NCBI GenBank assembly: GCA_963827935.1
Contig: CAWHCN010000030.1
Span: 27,203 to 91,202 of the forward strand
Source: DATFNV01 sp963827935
Lineage (GTDB): Bacteria; Planctomycetota; Planctomycetia; Gemmatales; Gemmataceae
Direction of reading: 5' to 3'
DNA: 64,000 nt
Within the stretch, counting starts at the first letter, position 1. Every line of letters starts with the position of its first letter. This document shows positions 1 to 12,011 of this stretch, piece by piece. The position numbers and the translations under genes are program-made. Under the pieces are notes generated by a model. The model was not told the DNA's origin and made no database searches. It was given only the letters and a program-made list of their open reading frames with translations.

Positions 1-93
1 CCCGTGCGAATAACCGATGCCCGGTTCTCTGCGGATGGCTGTTCTTGGAGTTTGCGGTTGCACCCAAGCAGTCCGAAGGCTGCGGGGGGCGAC

Positions 94-690
94 TCACACC
101 GCTTCGTCCCACTCGCGAACCTTCTCCTTCAGCCGAAGCATGACCCGGCCCCGGGCCACATAAACGGCGCCGGGTTTTTTGCCCAGGGCTTTTGCTACCT
201 CGGCGATGTCCCGCCCCTCGACCGCCGTCCACCAGAACGCCTGCCACGTCTCTGGCCGGAACTCTTCTTCAACTTGTTGGGCCGCCCAATAAAACACCTG
301 GCGCCGCTGCTCAGTGCGGAGTAGGTTGGAGTCGGGTCCATCCTTCGCGGCCTGCCGATCGAGCGGGTCGTCCGCAGGCGCACCGCCACAGGCCCTGTCC
401 GGCGGACAGCGCGTGAGGGCGTTGAGGATCTGGTTGCGTGCGATCTTGGTCAGCCAGGACCGGAAGCGTCCGCGCGTCGGGTCCGGCTGCCAACGCTCGA
501 CCGCCAATGCGACCGCAGTCAGCACTTGCTGGACGAGGTCCTCGGCGTCCGCGTGTTGTAGGCCCTTCTGGCAAGCGAGCCGGTACACGACCGGCTGGTA
601 AATCGCTACGAACTCAGTCCAGGCCTCCTGGTCGGCCCGGTTCTTCAAGCGGGCGATGAGGCTCAGGCGGGTGTCAGGATCGCCGTTCAC
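94..690 (-). CDS. ECF-type RNA polymerase sigma factor
   Basis: Encodes a sigma-70 family extracytoplasmic-function sigma factor of about 198 residues. Region 2 is seen in DAEDLVQQVL and FRSWLTKIARNQI, and region 4 in GRDIAEVAKALGKKPGAVYV near the C-terminus. I place the start at the GTG at 690 because GGAGGGAG lies 7 bases upstream; the longer reading frame back to 984 runs into the neighbouring insertion sequence and has no homology. The protein should recruit RNA polymerase to a specific promoter set. In this group such genes normally precede a Ser/Thr kinase, which would lie beyond the left edge. An IS630 copy sits about 230 bases upstream and may have separated the gene from its promoter. 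Confidence 0.88.
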   Translation of the reverse strand: MNGDPDTRLSLIARLKNRADQEAWTEFVAIYQPVVYRLACQKGLQHADAEDLVQQVLTAVALAVERWQPDPTRGRFRSWLTKIARNQILNALTRCPPDRACGGAPADDPLDRQAAKDGPDSNLLRTEQRRQVFYWAAQQVEEEFRPETWQAFWWTAVEGRDIAEVAKALGKKPGAVYVARGRVMLRLKEKVREWDEAV

Positions 691-920
691 TCCACAACTC
701 CCTCCAGACTCATACACACCGGCAAGCTGCGAATCTAACACTTGATTCCGCGGTCGCCCGGAGTGGCCTGTTGTCAACAATCCCCCGGCGTCCGCGGAAG
801 CTTGCGGATCTTGAAGCCAGCCCGGTGAGCTTGCTTCACATGCCTGAGCAGCGTCTTGAGTGAGCCGCCGCACAGCCTCTCCGCTGCCGGCAGCGGACTC
901 CGGTCGAGAAGCGTTCCCTA

Positions 921-2072
921 TTACGCCGGCACGAAAGTTGCTCAATAATGCTAAAGGGGAAAGCAAGAGGACGAGAAAACCCAAGAGGGAGAGCAGTCAT
1001 GGCAATCGAACTGCCTGACGCCCGCGAGTTGTCTGATGAGTCCCTCCAGGTCATTCGCCTGCGTGCCTTGCATGGCATCGAACTGGGCTTTTCCGAGACG
1101 GACCTGGCTAACCTTTTAGGTGTTTGCCACGAGACCATCAGTCGCTGGTGGACTGCCTATTGTGCCCATGGCCTGCATTCGCTGCCTGGGGGTCGTACGG
1201 GCAGACCTTTGGGCTCTGGACGCTTCTTGGCTGAGCAGCAGGCCGACCGCATCCAGGGGTTGATCGACAACCATTCTCCGGAACAACTGGGGATTGCTCA
1301 GGCCTTGTGGACTCGTCGCGCCGTCCAAGAACTGATCCGCAAGGAGTTCGACATCGACTTGGCGGAACGAACGGTCGGTCAGTACCTGCGCCGCTGGGGT
1401 TACACCTCCAAGAAGCCCGCACGGCATTCGCGCAAGCAGGAACCGGACGAGGTCCAACAGTGGCTGGAGGAGACGTACCCCGCGATCGAAGAGCAGGCGG
1501 ACAGGGAGAATGCGGAGATTCTCTGGACGGACGAGGTGGGTGTCGATGCGGATCACCACCCCGGTTACGGCTATGCGCGTGAAGGAGAGCGCGCCACCAT
1601 GGAGGTGCCAGGACCGCACATCCGGGTGAACCAGATCAGCGCCATCAGCAACGAGGGAACGGTGCGCTTCATGACCTACAAGGGATCGCTGAACGCGGCG
1701 GTGTTCCTGGTATTCCTGAAGAAGCTGATCGAGGGAGCCAACCGCAAGGTCCTCCTGATCGCAGACCGGTTGCAAGCACACAAGACACCTGAGGTGATTG
1801 CCTGGCTGGAGGCGCGCAAGGACCAGATCGAGGTGTTCTACTTGCCTGCCTACTCGCCTGAGATGAACCCAGTGGAATACCTCAATGATGACATGAAGGG
1901 TGCGGTGAACAAGGCGGGCCTGCCAAACGACAGAGGAACCTTAGCCAGTCGTATCCTGGATTTTATGGACTGCTTAGCCCACATCCCCGAACATGTTATC
2001 AGTTATTTTTTCCACCCTAGTGTTCAATACGCCGCGCCTATTGAACTTTGATCTTATTTCAAGCCGGCGTAA
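921..2072 (+). mobile_element. IS630-family insertion sequence, copy 1 (intact)
   Basis: A 1152-bp element with terminal inverted repeats TTACGCCGGC and GCCGGCGTAA, flanked on both sides by TA (919-920 and 2073-2074). TA duplication is the hallmark of the IS630/Tc1-mariner group. It carries one full-length transposase gene. A second, damaged copy with the same ends lies at 55238-56746, so the element has been active in this genome. Confidence 0.92.
999..2051 (+). CDS. IS630-family transposase
   Basis: A 350-residue transposase. The N-terminal half is a helix-turn-helix region (SETDLANLLGVCHETISRWW) followed by a winged-helix-like second DNA-binding segment. The C-terminal half is a DDE domain with the first Asp in LWTDEVGVDAD, the second in LLIADRLQAHKT and the Glu in YSPEMNPVEYLNDDMKG. 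I chose the ATG at 999 because AGAGGGAGAG precedes it by a few bases; an upstream ATG at 948 would add a basic tail without a clear ribosome site. The frame is intact, unlike the copy near 56 kb, which has two small deletions. Confidence 0.93.
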   Translation: MAIELPDARELSDESLQVIRLRALHGIELGFSETDLANLLGVCHETISRWWTAYCAHGLHSLPGGRTGRPLGSGRFLAEQQADRIQGLIDNHSPEQLGIAQALWTRRAVQELIRKEFDIDLAERTVGQYLRRWGYTSKKPARHSRKQEPDEVQQWLEETYPAIEEQADRENAEILWTDEVGVDADHHPGYGYAREGERATMEVPGPHIRVNQISAISNEGTVRFMTYKGSLNAAVFLVFLKKLIEGANRKVLLIADRLQAHKTPEVIAWLEARKDQIEVFYLPAYSPEMNPVEYLNDDMKGAVNKAGLPNDRGTLASRILDFMDCLAHIPEHVISYFFHPSVQYAAPIEL

Positions 2073-2090
2073 TAACGTATGGTAAACCGG

Positions 2091-2139
2091 AGTGGCCTTG
2101 GCACAAGGGCCACTGTTAGCCATGTGAATGGTGCCACTT
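2091..2139 (+). repeat. 49-bp intergenic hairpin repeat, copy 1
   Basis: Begins AGTGGCCTTGGCACAAG, closes its first hairpin with GGCCACT, and ends GGTGCCACTT. The same 49-bp layout recurs at 12588-12636 and 21454-21502, always between genes and in the same orientation. The outer ends AGTGGC and GCCACTT are also complementary, so two alternative foldings are possible. No coding potential. Confidence 0.75.
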
Positions 2140-2235
2140 GTACGGCTGCAGAGCCGCCACGGCCGCGGAGCTGGACAGCAATTTGAAACGCTCCAAACAA
2201 AGGAACTCACGAGGCGATCTACGGGACCGTGTCGG

Positions 2236-2390
2236 CTATTCCCTACTGGACCCGCCGCGGAGCAGCGCCTTGCCGGCGGACGCCCGAGTCGTCTCACCGT
2301 CCAGCAGCTTGCGGGCGATCTTCTTGTATTGACCAGTCTTCGGCGGGTTCCTCGACGGTTCGGGGGCACCTCCGGGCGTTTTCCCGCATC
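2236..2390 (-). pseudogene. Possible C-terminal remnant of an unknown protein
   Basis: On the minus strand one frame reads KTGQYKKIARKLLDGE and continues with a lysine- and arginine-rich tail to a stop at 2236. It has ordinary high-GC codon use but no start codon within its own frame; a nearby ATG lies in another frame, so it is either a frameshifted small gene or a fragment. I do not recognise the family. The rest of the 2075-2450 interval holds only the 49-bp repeat. Confidence 0.25.
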
Positions 2391-2450
2391 GCGCACTCGG
2401 GGGCCTTGCCGCGTCCGCCGTTCCTAAATGTGCGCGCCTGCCGAGGTCGC

Positions 2451-3770
2451 TCAGAGTAATTCCTTTATGGGATCGGTGTCGTCGAGCAACGGGCGCGGCC
2501 GTCCTGTCCGGTCGTCGAACATGTGGGCCGGATCAATGCCGAGGGCGTGGTAAACGGTGGCGAGAACGGTCTGGACCGAGCACGGACGCTCTTTCGGCTC
2601 CTCCGCGCGGCTGGTCGTCGCACCGACCACTTGCCCCGTGCGAAGCCCGCCGCCCGCCAGCAGGCAGGACATGACACGGGACCAGTGGTCGCGCCCGCCC
2701 TCCTTGTTGATGACGGGGGTCCGCCCCATTTCTCCCCACACGACCACCACCACGTCTCGGTCCAGTCCCCGTTCGTTCAGATCCTCCACCAAGGCCGAAA
2801 CCCCGGCGTCCAACTGGGGGAGGAGGATCCGGCGAAGCTTCTGCTCGTTCTGGGTGTGAGTGTCCCACCCGGCGTTGCCTGGCCCCATATCGGGCTTGAT
2901 CTCCGCTGTGACGAAGCCGGCCCCGGCCTCCACCAACCGCCGGGCCAGAAGAAGCTGCGGCGCCTTGCCATACCGATCCCGGACTCGGGGATCTTCCTTC
3001 TTCAGGTCCAGCGCGTCGCGGACTGCCCCGGACGTGATCATGGCAAAGGCCCGGTTTGTGACCGCGTCGAGGCCCGCCGGGCTGCCGCGGGCGTCTGCGT
3101 CTCGCCGCGCCCGGTCGAAGCTCTCCAGGAGCGACTGGCGGTCCCTGAGCCGGTCGGCCCCGACGTCCGGGAGTGGGGTCAAGTTGGCCAGGCTTTGTTC
3201 CGTGGGGGCGAACGCGCGGTGGCCGATGCCGAGATAGGCGGGCTCGAGCCCTGGGGTCAGGCCGCGGAGACTGACGAACGGCGGAACCGAGGTATCCGCC
3301 GCGCCACGAATCCGGGACACGACCGCCCCGACCGATGGACGGGACGTGACCTTGTTCTCCGCCGTCGTGAAGCCGTTCATGACCCGGTAGTCGGTGTGGT
3401 CGTCGTCCATCCCGGTAACCGATCGGACGACCGCGAGTTTGTCCATGGAAGCAGCGAGCCGGGGGAGGTGCTCACAGATGTCGATGCCGGGGATCCGCGT
3501 CCGGATCGGTTTGAAGGTTCCGCGGATCTCGACCGGGGCATCCGGTTTCAAGTCCAGCGTGTCGATGTGCGACGGGCCACCAGTCAGGAACACCATAATG
3601 GCGGCCTTCGCCCGCATCGGCTCGGCCGCGCCGGTGCGCGGCTCGGCGGCACGGAGGCGGAGAAGGTCCGCGAGCGTCAGCAGGCCACCGAACGCGCCCA
3701 CACGAAGGAATGTCCGGCGCGTCAAGCGGCGCGGCGGCTTGGACGGTTGAGTATTCCAGATGGTGAACAT
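2451..3770 (-). CDS. DUF1501 domain-containing exported protein
   Basis: A 439-residue DUF1501 protein of the alkaline-phosphatase-like superfamily that is strongly expanded in planctomycetes; its exact reaction is unknown. The N-terminus has a twin-arginine signal (RRLTRRTFLRVGAFGG), so it should be exported folded. Family motifs visible are MVFLTGGPSHIDTLDLKPDA, HTDYRVMNGF, GWDTHTQNEQKL and VVVWGEMGRTP. The frame is intact. DUF1501 genes are commonly paired with a DUF1549/DUF1553 or DUF1800 cytochrome-like partner; none is adjacent here. Confidence 0.9.
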   Translation of the reverse strand: MFTIWNTQPSKPPRRLTRRTFLRVGAFGGLLTLADLLRLRAAEPRTGAAEPMRAKAAIMVFLTGGPSHIDTLDLKPDAPVEIRGTFKPIRTRIPGIDICEHLPRLAASMDKLAVVRSVTGMDDDHTDYRVMNGFTTAENKVTSRPSVGAVVSRIRGAADTSVPPFVSLRGLTPGLEPAYLGIGHRAFAPTEQSLANLTPLPDVGADRLRDRQSLLESFDRARRDADARGSPAGLDAVTNRAFAMITSGAVRDALDLKKEDPRVRDRYGKAPQLLLARRLVEAGAGFVTAEIKPDMGPGNAGWDTHTQNEQKLRRILLPQLDAGVSALVEDLNERGLDRDVVVVVWGEMGRTPVINKEGGRDHWSRVMSCLLAGGGLRTGQVVGATTSRAEEPKERPCSVQTVLATVYHALGIDPAHMFDDRTGRPRPLLDDTDPIKELL

Positions 3771-3837
3771 CGCGAAAATCTCCTGCGAGAGCGTGAGGTT
3801 ACGAGCCCGCCGTCCATGAATGGCAGCCGATTACGGG

Positions 3838-5942
3838 TCAGCCTGGGGGTTTGGCCAGAGGCAGGTCGCCAAGGTCGGTTGTGACCCCGGGACGAACCGC
3901 CGGGCCGTCCTGGAGGTCGATGGCCGGGAAGCGACCGGACATGCGAACAGCCGAGGGCCGTACTGACAGCCCGGGGACCAGACCCTCGAACCGAAACCGC
4001 CCCTCGGCGTCCGTCGAAATTGTCGGCCGGTAGGGATGGAGGACAGACAACGGGAACGAGCGGTCCTCCCGGTCCCCCTGCGTGAGCGCTAGTTCCGCCT
4101 CGGCCGCCGACCCGGCGCCGTCCGTTACAACCCGACCCGTGATTGCCCCCCAAGGCTGAAGGGTGACGCGCAGTCGCCCCTTGGTCACCGGCCCGGACGA
4201 CCACGTAGCCGGCGAGCTTGCGCCTCCCGGTGGACAAAGGCAATCAGGCGTGGACGGCGGGCGTCGAGTGCCCGGACAGTGAACTCGGCCGCGTTGAGGT
4301 GCTCGGCCTCTGCCGGCTAGGGGCCGAGGCCCACGGCGCGGGCACCGGGAAGCGATTTGCCGTCCGGGTCCATGACGACCCCCGGAAGGCTCCGGCCCCG
4401 GTAGAGTTCGAGGTCGCGGGTTAAGGGTCCGCCCGCAGCCGAGGCGTTGATCGGTTCGCAGGCGTGGAATCGTTCGGCCGACGACGTGGTCGCGGATGAC
4501 TGGTCCAAACACCGCGCGGCGGGGACGAAATCCTCCCCGCCCACCGACCGGTCGGCCTGCGCCATGAGCATCCCCGGTCCTGGGGCGACGACCAGGGTGA
4601 ACCGGCCGTCGCGGTCGGCAGTCACGGGCTCGGACCAGTACGTGCCCCGGCCGCCCCCTGTCCAGGCCCGGGCGTCGGCGCCGAGAGGTTGGTACTTGAC
4701 GGACCCGCGCACCGGCGTGCCCGTGGCCTGGTCGAGGAGCCTGCCCTGGACCCGGACCCCCTTCGTGACTTCAAAATCAACGGTTACCGGCCCCGCGGCG
4801 CCGCCGGCTTGTTTCTCGACCCACAAGTCGTCGCCGCCCGATTTCCCCGGAAACGCCCCTAGCCGGAAAAGCCCAGCCTCAGGCAGACCCGTGAGCCGGT
4901 ACCGCCCCTCGCGGTCCGTCGTTACCCCCGTGACCCACCCTTCTCTGGCTTTCACGTTCGCACCGGTGATGGGCCGGCTGGTGCCGGCCTCGCGGATGGT
5001 CCCCTCGACGACCCGAGTCGGGACGCCCCGATGCTCGAACGTGGCCCCGTAGACGTAGTACGCATAGTCACCCACCGGACCCCGGGTTGGCCGCCCGGGG
5101 GGCTGCGGTAACTTGTCCGCGTCCACCCCCTCTCGGGTGAACGCCCAACACCCCTGCGAGGCGATGCCATCGCCCGAGATGATGAACCGGACGAGGCGCT
5201 CCGCCCCAGACCGGTCAGCCGAAACCGCCCGTCACGGTCTGCCGTCACGGTCGCGGGCAGTCCAGCGCTGGGTAGCCAGTGCAGGCGCTTGGTTGCGACG
5301 TCCACCGCGTTGTGTGGCGAGGTCTTGCACACCTTCAGGAAGCGGCCCAGGTCCTCCTCCGGAAGGGCCGAAAGTAGGATCAAGTGAACGGTTGCTCCGG
5401 CGACTGGCTGGCCCTGCGGGTCGAGTACGCGGCCGGTCAGCGGCACGTCGTCCTTGACCAACCGGAAAACCAGTTCCCCGCTCCGCGCAGTCGCCGGCCC
5501 GGGATCAGTCCGGACCGAACCCGTCCGCCGCGGCAGCGATGATCTCCTCCTCCTCGGCCACCAGTTCGAACCGGCCATCCGCCCCAGAGGTTCCGCCGGA
5601 CCGGGGCTTCACGTGCTCCCGGTAATCGGGGATAAAGCTCATCGCATCCCCGGCCCGATCGTCGGAGCCGACATACAGCCGTGCCCCTGCGACCGGCTTC
5701 CCTTCAGGTCCCAGGACCACGCCGCGCACGGTCCGGCGTTCTCCGGTCGAAGTCAGTTGCCCCTGTGCCACGGGGTGCGTCGGTAGCGCGGCGAGGCAAG
5801 TCACCAGCGCCAGCATGCCGACCGCACCAGCCGCCCGAAGTTTCGCTGGTCGCCGTCGGCCAGGCGATTGCGGTTGTCCGACTCCGCGCAGCGGTTGAAT
5901 TCTCGCCCCGGCGGACCCGTGTTCGGATATTGCGTTCTCCAT
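3838..5942 (-). pseudogene. Carboxypeptidase-regulatory-like domain protein, frameshifted
   Basis: One gene spread over several minus-strand frames, from ATG 5942 to a stop at 3838. It starts with a basic segment and a hydrophobic helix (GMLALVTCLAALP), which suggests export or a membrane anchor. It then repeats beta-sandwich units of the type GxVLDPxGxPVAGA followed by TxxDGRFRLTGL, for example RGVVLGPEGKPVAGARLY and GRVLDPQGQPVAGATVHL. At least three single-base shifts are needed (near 5520, 5200 and 4320). The neighbour at 15469-17557 has the same design. Either decayed or damaged by assembly indels; the conserved segments favour indels. Function beyond a structural cell-envelope role is unknown. 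Confidence 0.7.
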
Positions 5943-6000
5943 CGATTGACTCCTCTTTCTTCAAGAAGAACCCGGGCGGTCAAAGGACACCCGATCCCTC

Positions 6001-7575
6001 TTAAGGGGCAAGACGCGAGCGCCCTGAGAGCCGCGCCAGCGCGGCTTTGGCCTCGTCGGTACCTCTGAACAACGGGGAGCCGGCTGCAAGCCGCTCCAGG
6101 CACGTCTTCGACTCCGAGCTTCCAATCTGTTCCAGCACCTCGACCACTCGCAGAACCCGCAGTGTTTCGGGCAAGGTCACAGGTCCTCTGCGGGTGTCAA
6201 GGATCCGCTCAAGCCGCCTTCGAACCTCCGCCGAAGCTGATTCCGCAAGAGCCTTCCTCAGGAGGACGTCCGCCGCAGCCCCGTCGAGTTTCGCCAGTTC
6301 CGAGGAGGCGTTCTCCCGAACCCGAAAGCGGTCATCGTCCAGTTCGCCGATGAGCTGAGTCACACGGGCCAGCCGCTCTGTCTGGGGATGCAGGTGCTTA
6401 CTCAATATCGGAATGGCACGCTCGGGTGCCTGGGCAAGGGCAGCCACAGCCCGGTAGGCCGCCGCAGCCTCCGGATTTGCCAGATCGGCCCACGCGCGTT
6501 CGAGTGACTCTTCTGTCAACTCTTCTGCCGGTGAACGTCCGCCGCTTAATGGGTTCAGCACGCCCCAAACCAGGGCCGTCGCGTCGAGACTCCCGGAGGC
6601 GAGATTCCGGCCGTCCGCGGAGAAGGCCAGGCAGGTGACTGCCTGTTTGTGGCCACTAAACCTACAGCGTTCCTTGCCGGTGGCGACTTCCCAAAGGTGG
6701 ACCGTGCCGTCCCTGAGCCCGCACGCGACCGTCCTTCCGTCCGGGGCGAACGAAAGCGCCGCTACTTCACTCGACTGCTCCCAAACTTGGCAAAGATCCC
6801 GCCCGACTACATCCCAAATGTGTACAGTCTTGTCAGCGCCTCCGCTGACGAGGAGTCTCCCGTCCGGGGAAAAGGCCAGGGCAGATACGGCACCTGCGTG
6901 ATACCCTGTCCAGGCCGCCTCTTTGGTGCCCGACTCAACGCACCAAAAGCGGACAAGGCCGCCGCTGCCGCCCGTGACCAGGGTCTTGCCCTCAGGCGAA
7001 AAAGCCAGTGCCGACGTACGGCCCGTGTCCACCGACAGCGAGCGGACGGGATGGTCACTCCCCGCGTTCCACAGCCGAACGACTCCGTCGTCGCCAGCGA
7101 ACGCAGCCACCTTTCCGGAGGGGGAAACGACAATGCAAGTGGCCTCACATTGCATTCGTTGACGATGCTGAGGGGTCTTCTCGGAACCGGAGTTCCAGAG
7201 AGAAACTGTTCCGCCTTTTGCCGCAGATGCCAAGGTCTGCCCGCCTGGGCAGAATGAAGCCCTAGAAACCTCCCCGCGGCTCACGACCTTTTGCTCCCGT
7301 TCACGCTCCTTCGCCACGTCCCAGAACCGGAGGAGGAACGAAGCCTGACCGTCCGCGCCTTCGGTCGTGACCGCCCCGATGGCCAACGTGTTCCCGTCGG
7401 CAAGAAATGCGACCGCCAGAACGGCCTCGCCCCGCCGAATGTGGGGCGTCCCGACCCGCAGGACGGCACCGATTGGAAGCGCCTCAACCGCCGGCTCTGC
7501 CCCGGCTGGTGGGGCCGAGAACAGAACCGCAATGAACAAGGCAACGGCGGGAAGTGCCAAACGGAGTCGAGGCAT
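6001..7575 (-). CDS. Secreted WD40 repeat protein with C-terminal helical repeat region
   Basis: 524 residues, frame intact. A signal peptide (ALPAVALFIAVLFSAPPAGA) leads into WD40 blades with the usual signature, such as LAFSPDGRLLVSGGADKTVH and VTCLAFSADGRNLASGSLDA, forming a beta-propeller of about seven blades. From about residue 350 the sequence changes to helical repeats (RVTQLIGELDDDRFRVRENA, then pairs of helices) like those following WD40 domains in Gemmata proteins. Probably an extracytoplasmic scaffold for protein contacts. It precedes the related gene at 7661-8867 on the same strand. Confidence 0.85.
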   Translation of the reverse strand: MPRLRLALPAVALFIAVLFSAPPAGAEPAVEALPIGAVLRVGTPHIRRGEAVLAVAFLADGNTLAIGAVTTEGADGQASFLLRFWDVAKEREREQKVVSRGEVSRASFCPGGQTLASAAKGGTVSLWNSGSEKTPQHRQRMQCEATCIVVSPSGKVAAFAGDDGVVRLWNAGSDHPVRSLSVDTGRTSALAFSPEGKTLVTGGSGGLVRFWCVESGTKEAAWTGYHAGAVSALAFSPDGRLLVSGGADKTVHIWDVVGRDLCQVWEQSSEVAALSFAPDGRTVACGLRDGTVHLWEVATGKERCRFSGHKQAVTCLAFSADGRNLASGSLDATALVWGVLNPLSGGRSPAEELTEESLERAWADLANPEAAAAYRAVAALAQAPERAIPILSKHLHPQTERLARVTQLIGELDDDRFRVRENASSELAKLDGAAADVLLRKALAESASAEVRRRLERILDTRRGPVTLPETLRVLRVVEVLEQIGSSESKTCLERLAAGSPLFRGTDEAKAALARLSGRSRLAP

Positions 7576-7660
7576 GAGGGTTTACTCCCTTCTGGCCGGG
7601 CGTAGCCCGCCATCCCGGGCCCGGTCGGCTCGTACCGCCGGACCCGGTAGGCGCGGACCG

Positions 7661-8867
7661 TTATTTGCCCCCGGTTCTCTCCATTAACCGCACAGTCCCT
7701 TTCAGGTCCCCCTCGATCACCGCCTCCGGGTCGTCGATTTTCCGGTTGAAAGCGTTGTCAGGGATCTTCTCCTTTCCCCGGCACCCGACAGCTATAGTTT
7801 TACCGTCGGGCGAGAAGGCGACGGACGTTGCCTCAACGTCCAAGGTGAACTTCTCCCGGATCTCGCCCGTGGCTCCGTCTCGCAACCAGACCTCACCGGT
7901 CTTCTCGTAGAACCCCTTACCCTTCTCGTGTAGTACTCCCATGCCAAACACCAGTGTCTTCCCGTCCGGGGAGAGTTTTCCAAGAATGGCGTCTTTGACC
8001 CGCTTCCGCTCCTTGCCGGTCGCCACGTCGAGGAACACGATCGCAATACCCGCGTTCATTCCCTCCCGGGGGCCACCTGGCTTGTACATCCTGTGAGCGC
8101 TGGTAACCAGGGTCTTACCGTCGGGCGAGAACTCGGCACCGAAATACCCCAGGAAAGTAGTTTCGTCCGTGTCCTCTCCATCGACGGTCAGAAGCTCCTT
8201 CTTGTTGGCCCAGTCCCAGAGGCGGAGGGTCTTGTCGTTGCTAGCTGTGGCGAGTGTCTTGCCGTCCGGCGAGAAGGCTACGTTGCGGACGAGGGCAGTG
8301 TGCTCTTCGAGGCTGACTCGCTTCTTCGCCGTCGCCACGTCCCAGAGGACCACCCTGCCGGCGTTTACAAACTCGCCTCCGACGGCGGCCAAGGTCTTGC
8401 TGTCCGGCGAGAAAGCAAGGTCCCCCACCCAGCCGCCGGACCACTCAAGCGTGGCCTTCTCCTTGCCCGTGGCCACGTCCCAGAGCTTCACCGCCCCCAG
8501 ATGCGGCTTCCCCTTCTCGTACCCCCAGTCTCCCCGAAGCGACGGTCTTGCCGTCAGGGGAGAAGGCCACGCACTTGACCTTCTCGGTGTGCCCTTCCAG
8601 GGTCGTACGCACTTTGCCCGTGGCCACGTCCCACAGGGTGACGGTGAAGTCCTCGCTGCCCCCGGCGAGCGTCTTGCCGTCCGGTGAGAACGCCACGCAA
8701 GTGACCGCGTGGGAAGGCCCCCGCAGGACCGCCCGCTCCTTCCAGGCTGTCGCTGTTTCTCCTTTCTTGGGCTCCTCCGCCAGAGCCCGCGCCCCGAACG
8801 GGCTGGCCGCGAAGGCGCAGAGTGCCAGAAGAGAAAGCCCCCATGTCAGCAGTTTCGTGCTCGTCAT
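7661..8867 (-). pseudogene. Secreted WD40 repeat protein, one frameshift
   Basis: Starts at ATG 8867 with a signal peptide (LLTWGLSLLALCAFAAS) and runs through WD40 blades (VAFSPDGKTLAGGSEDFTVT, WDVATGKVRTTLEGHTEKVK). Near 8520 the frame changes; the second half resumes at KLWDVATGKEKATLEWSGG and ends at 7661. Repaired length would be about 400 residues, a complete propeller. A single indel explains the break, so the gene is likely functional in the organism. Same-strand neighbours on both sides are also WD40 proteins. Confidence 0.75.
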
Positions 8868-10129
8868 CGCTGAATTCTCCTTCCTTTGACCCGGCGGGCG
8901 CAGGACCTCCCTTGGCCGCCTTGACCCGCCGCGAATTGCGGCCTTGACTTAGAAACACCTAATCGCTTGGCCTCGTCGCTTGTCCCCCCGAAACATCGCC
9001 GAGCGGCGATCCGTCCCACAGGCCCACCGAGCCGTTCCCGGCTCCGAAGGCAAGGCGATAGCCGTCCGGGCTGAAAGAGACAGCGTGCCCGTAGCCGGGG
9101 AGGGCAAGCAGTTCTTTTCCGGTCTTGGCGTCCCAGAGCCGCACGGTCGCGTCGTTCCCCGTCGAAGCGATGCGGCGGCCGTCCGGGCTGAAACAAATCC
9201 CGCGGGCCGCGCCCGTGTGGCCGCGGAAGCTGAAGAGAAGCTCCCCGCTCTTGAGATCCCAGAGTTGTACGGTCCCGTCGTTCTGGGTGCCGGCTAGGAT
9301 GCGACCATCCGGGCTAATCGCGACGGCCCGGCACGGACCCCACCCGCCTCCGATCGCGCGGACCGCTTCGCCGGTGTCCACGTCCCAGACCCTGACGGTG
9401 CCGTCCGCTCCCGCCGAGGCCAGGCGCTTGCCGTTGTCCAGGAAGGCAAGCGCCAACGCGGCGCCGTCGTGCCCGTGAAAAACGGAGATCGGCTCACCTT
9501 TCAGGTCCCAAGTAACGACGGCGCCGTCGCCGAAGGCGCCCGCCAAGAGCCTGCCATCGGGGCTGAAGGCGAGGGCGTTCACGGCGCCGCCCGACCCGTG
9601 ATGGACGGCGATGGCCTCTTTTCTTGGCACGTCCCACAGCCGCAACGTGCCGCCCGAGTCCCCCGACGCCAGGAGCTTCCCCTTGGGATGAAAGGCCACG
9701 CACTCCACGTACTGCTCGTGCCCGCAAAGGGTTGCCAGCTCCGAGCCACTCCTAACGTCCCAGACCTTGACGCTGTTGTCCGCGCTCGCCGAGGCAACGC
9801 GTTGGCTGTCGGGGCTGAACACGACGCCGTAGACAGCTCGGGAATGGCGGCCGAGCAGTTTGAGGGCGTCGGGTCGAGACGTCCGGATGCCGCGACGGCT
9901 CGCGTCGCAGAGCCGCATTAAGTAGCCCCACTCCCAGCTCCGTAGAGAGCCAGGGCACTCGTCAAGAACCGTGATCGCCGCGGGAAACCTGCCGGCCCGC
10001 CACTCCCGCTCCGCCAGGGCAATCTGGTAGATGTAGAGGTAGCTCTCCGACCGCGATAGTGCGTCTTCCGCTCGCCTTCGCTCTGCCTCCTCGCCCGTGC
10101 GCGCCTCGTCCGCAGTGTGAAGAGCGCTT

Positions 10130-11398
<1,269 letters not shown>

Positions 11399-12011
11399 GC
11401 GACACCTTCCAATGCGCGGCGAAACGCGCCAAGGCCCGCGCCCACAGCTTTTCGACGCTGTTCACCGTCCGCTCCATCCGCCGGGCCACCTCGGGGAAGC
11501 TGCATTCTTCCAGGTGGTGGAGAATCAACACCTCACGGTAGGCCTCGGGCAACTGGCCCATGGCGTCGGCCAGGAGCACGGCCTGCTCGCGGCGGACTGC
11601 CCGAACGCTGGGCGAGGTCTGTCCGGCCAGGAGCGCCTGGTCGAGGAAGCGCGAGGACCGGTCCAGCTCAGCTGCCAGGTCCCGCTCCAACCGAACGTCG
11701 CGGCCCCGGGCCCCGTAGTAGCGGCGCATCAAGTCCACGAGCTGCGAGGCCAAGATTCGCCGCAGCCAGCCGACCAGCTCCACTTCCGTACTGCCGCGGA
11801 ACTGGCCGAAGCCGGCGTGGGCCTTCAAGAAGATCTCCTGCACCACATCCGCCGCGTCCACCTTTCCTTGCAGCCGCCGTCCGATCTGCAGCCGGGCAAG
11901 GAGGCCCAGGTAATTGCGGTACAACTCGAAAAGCTTCCCGAGGGCACTAACGTTTCCAGCCCGTGCCGCCTCCAACAGTTCTTCAGGATCCGGGATTTCG
12001 CCAAGGCTCAT

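Noticed and set aside
2523..3884. Long plus-strand open frame (over 450 codons) opposite the DUF1501 gene
   Set aside because: It is the antisense shadow of a well-conserved high-GC gene; its protein is Pro/Arg/Gly-rich with no motif.
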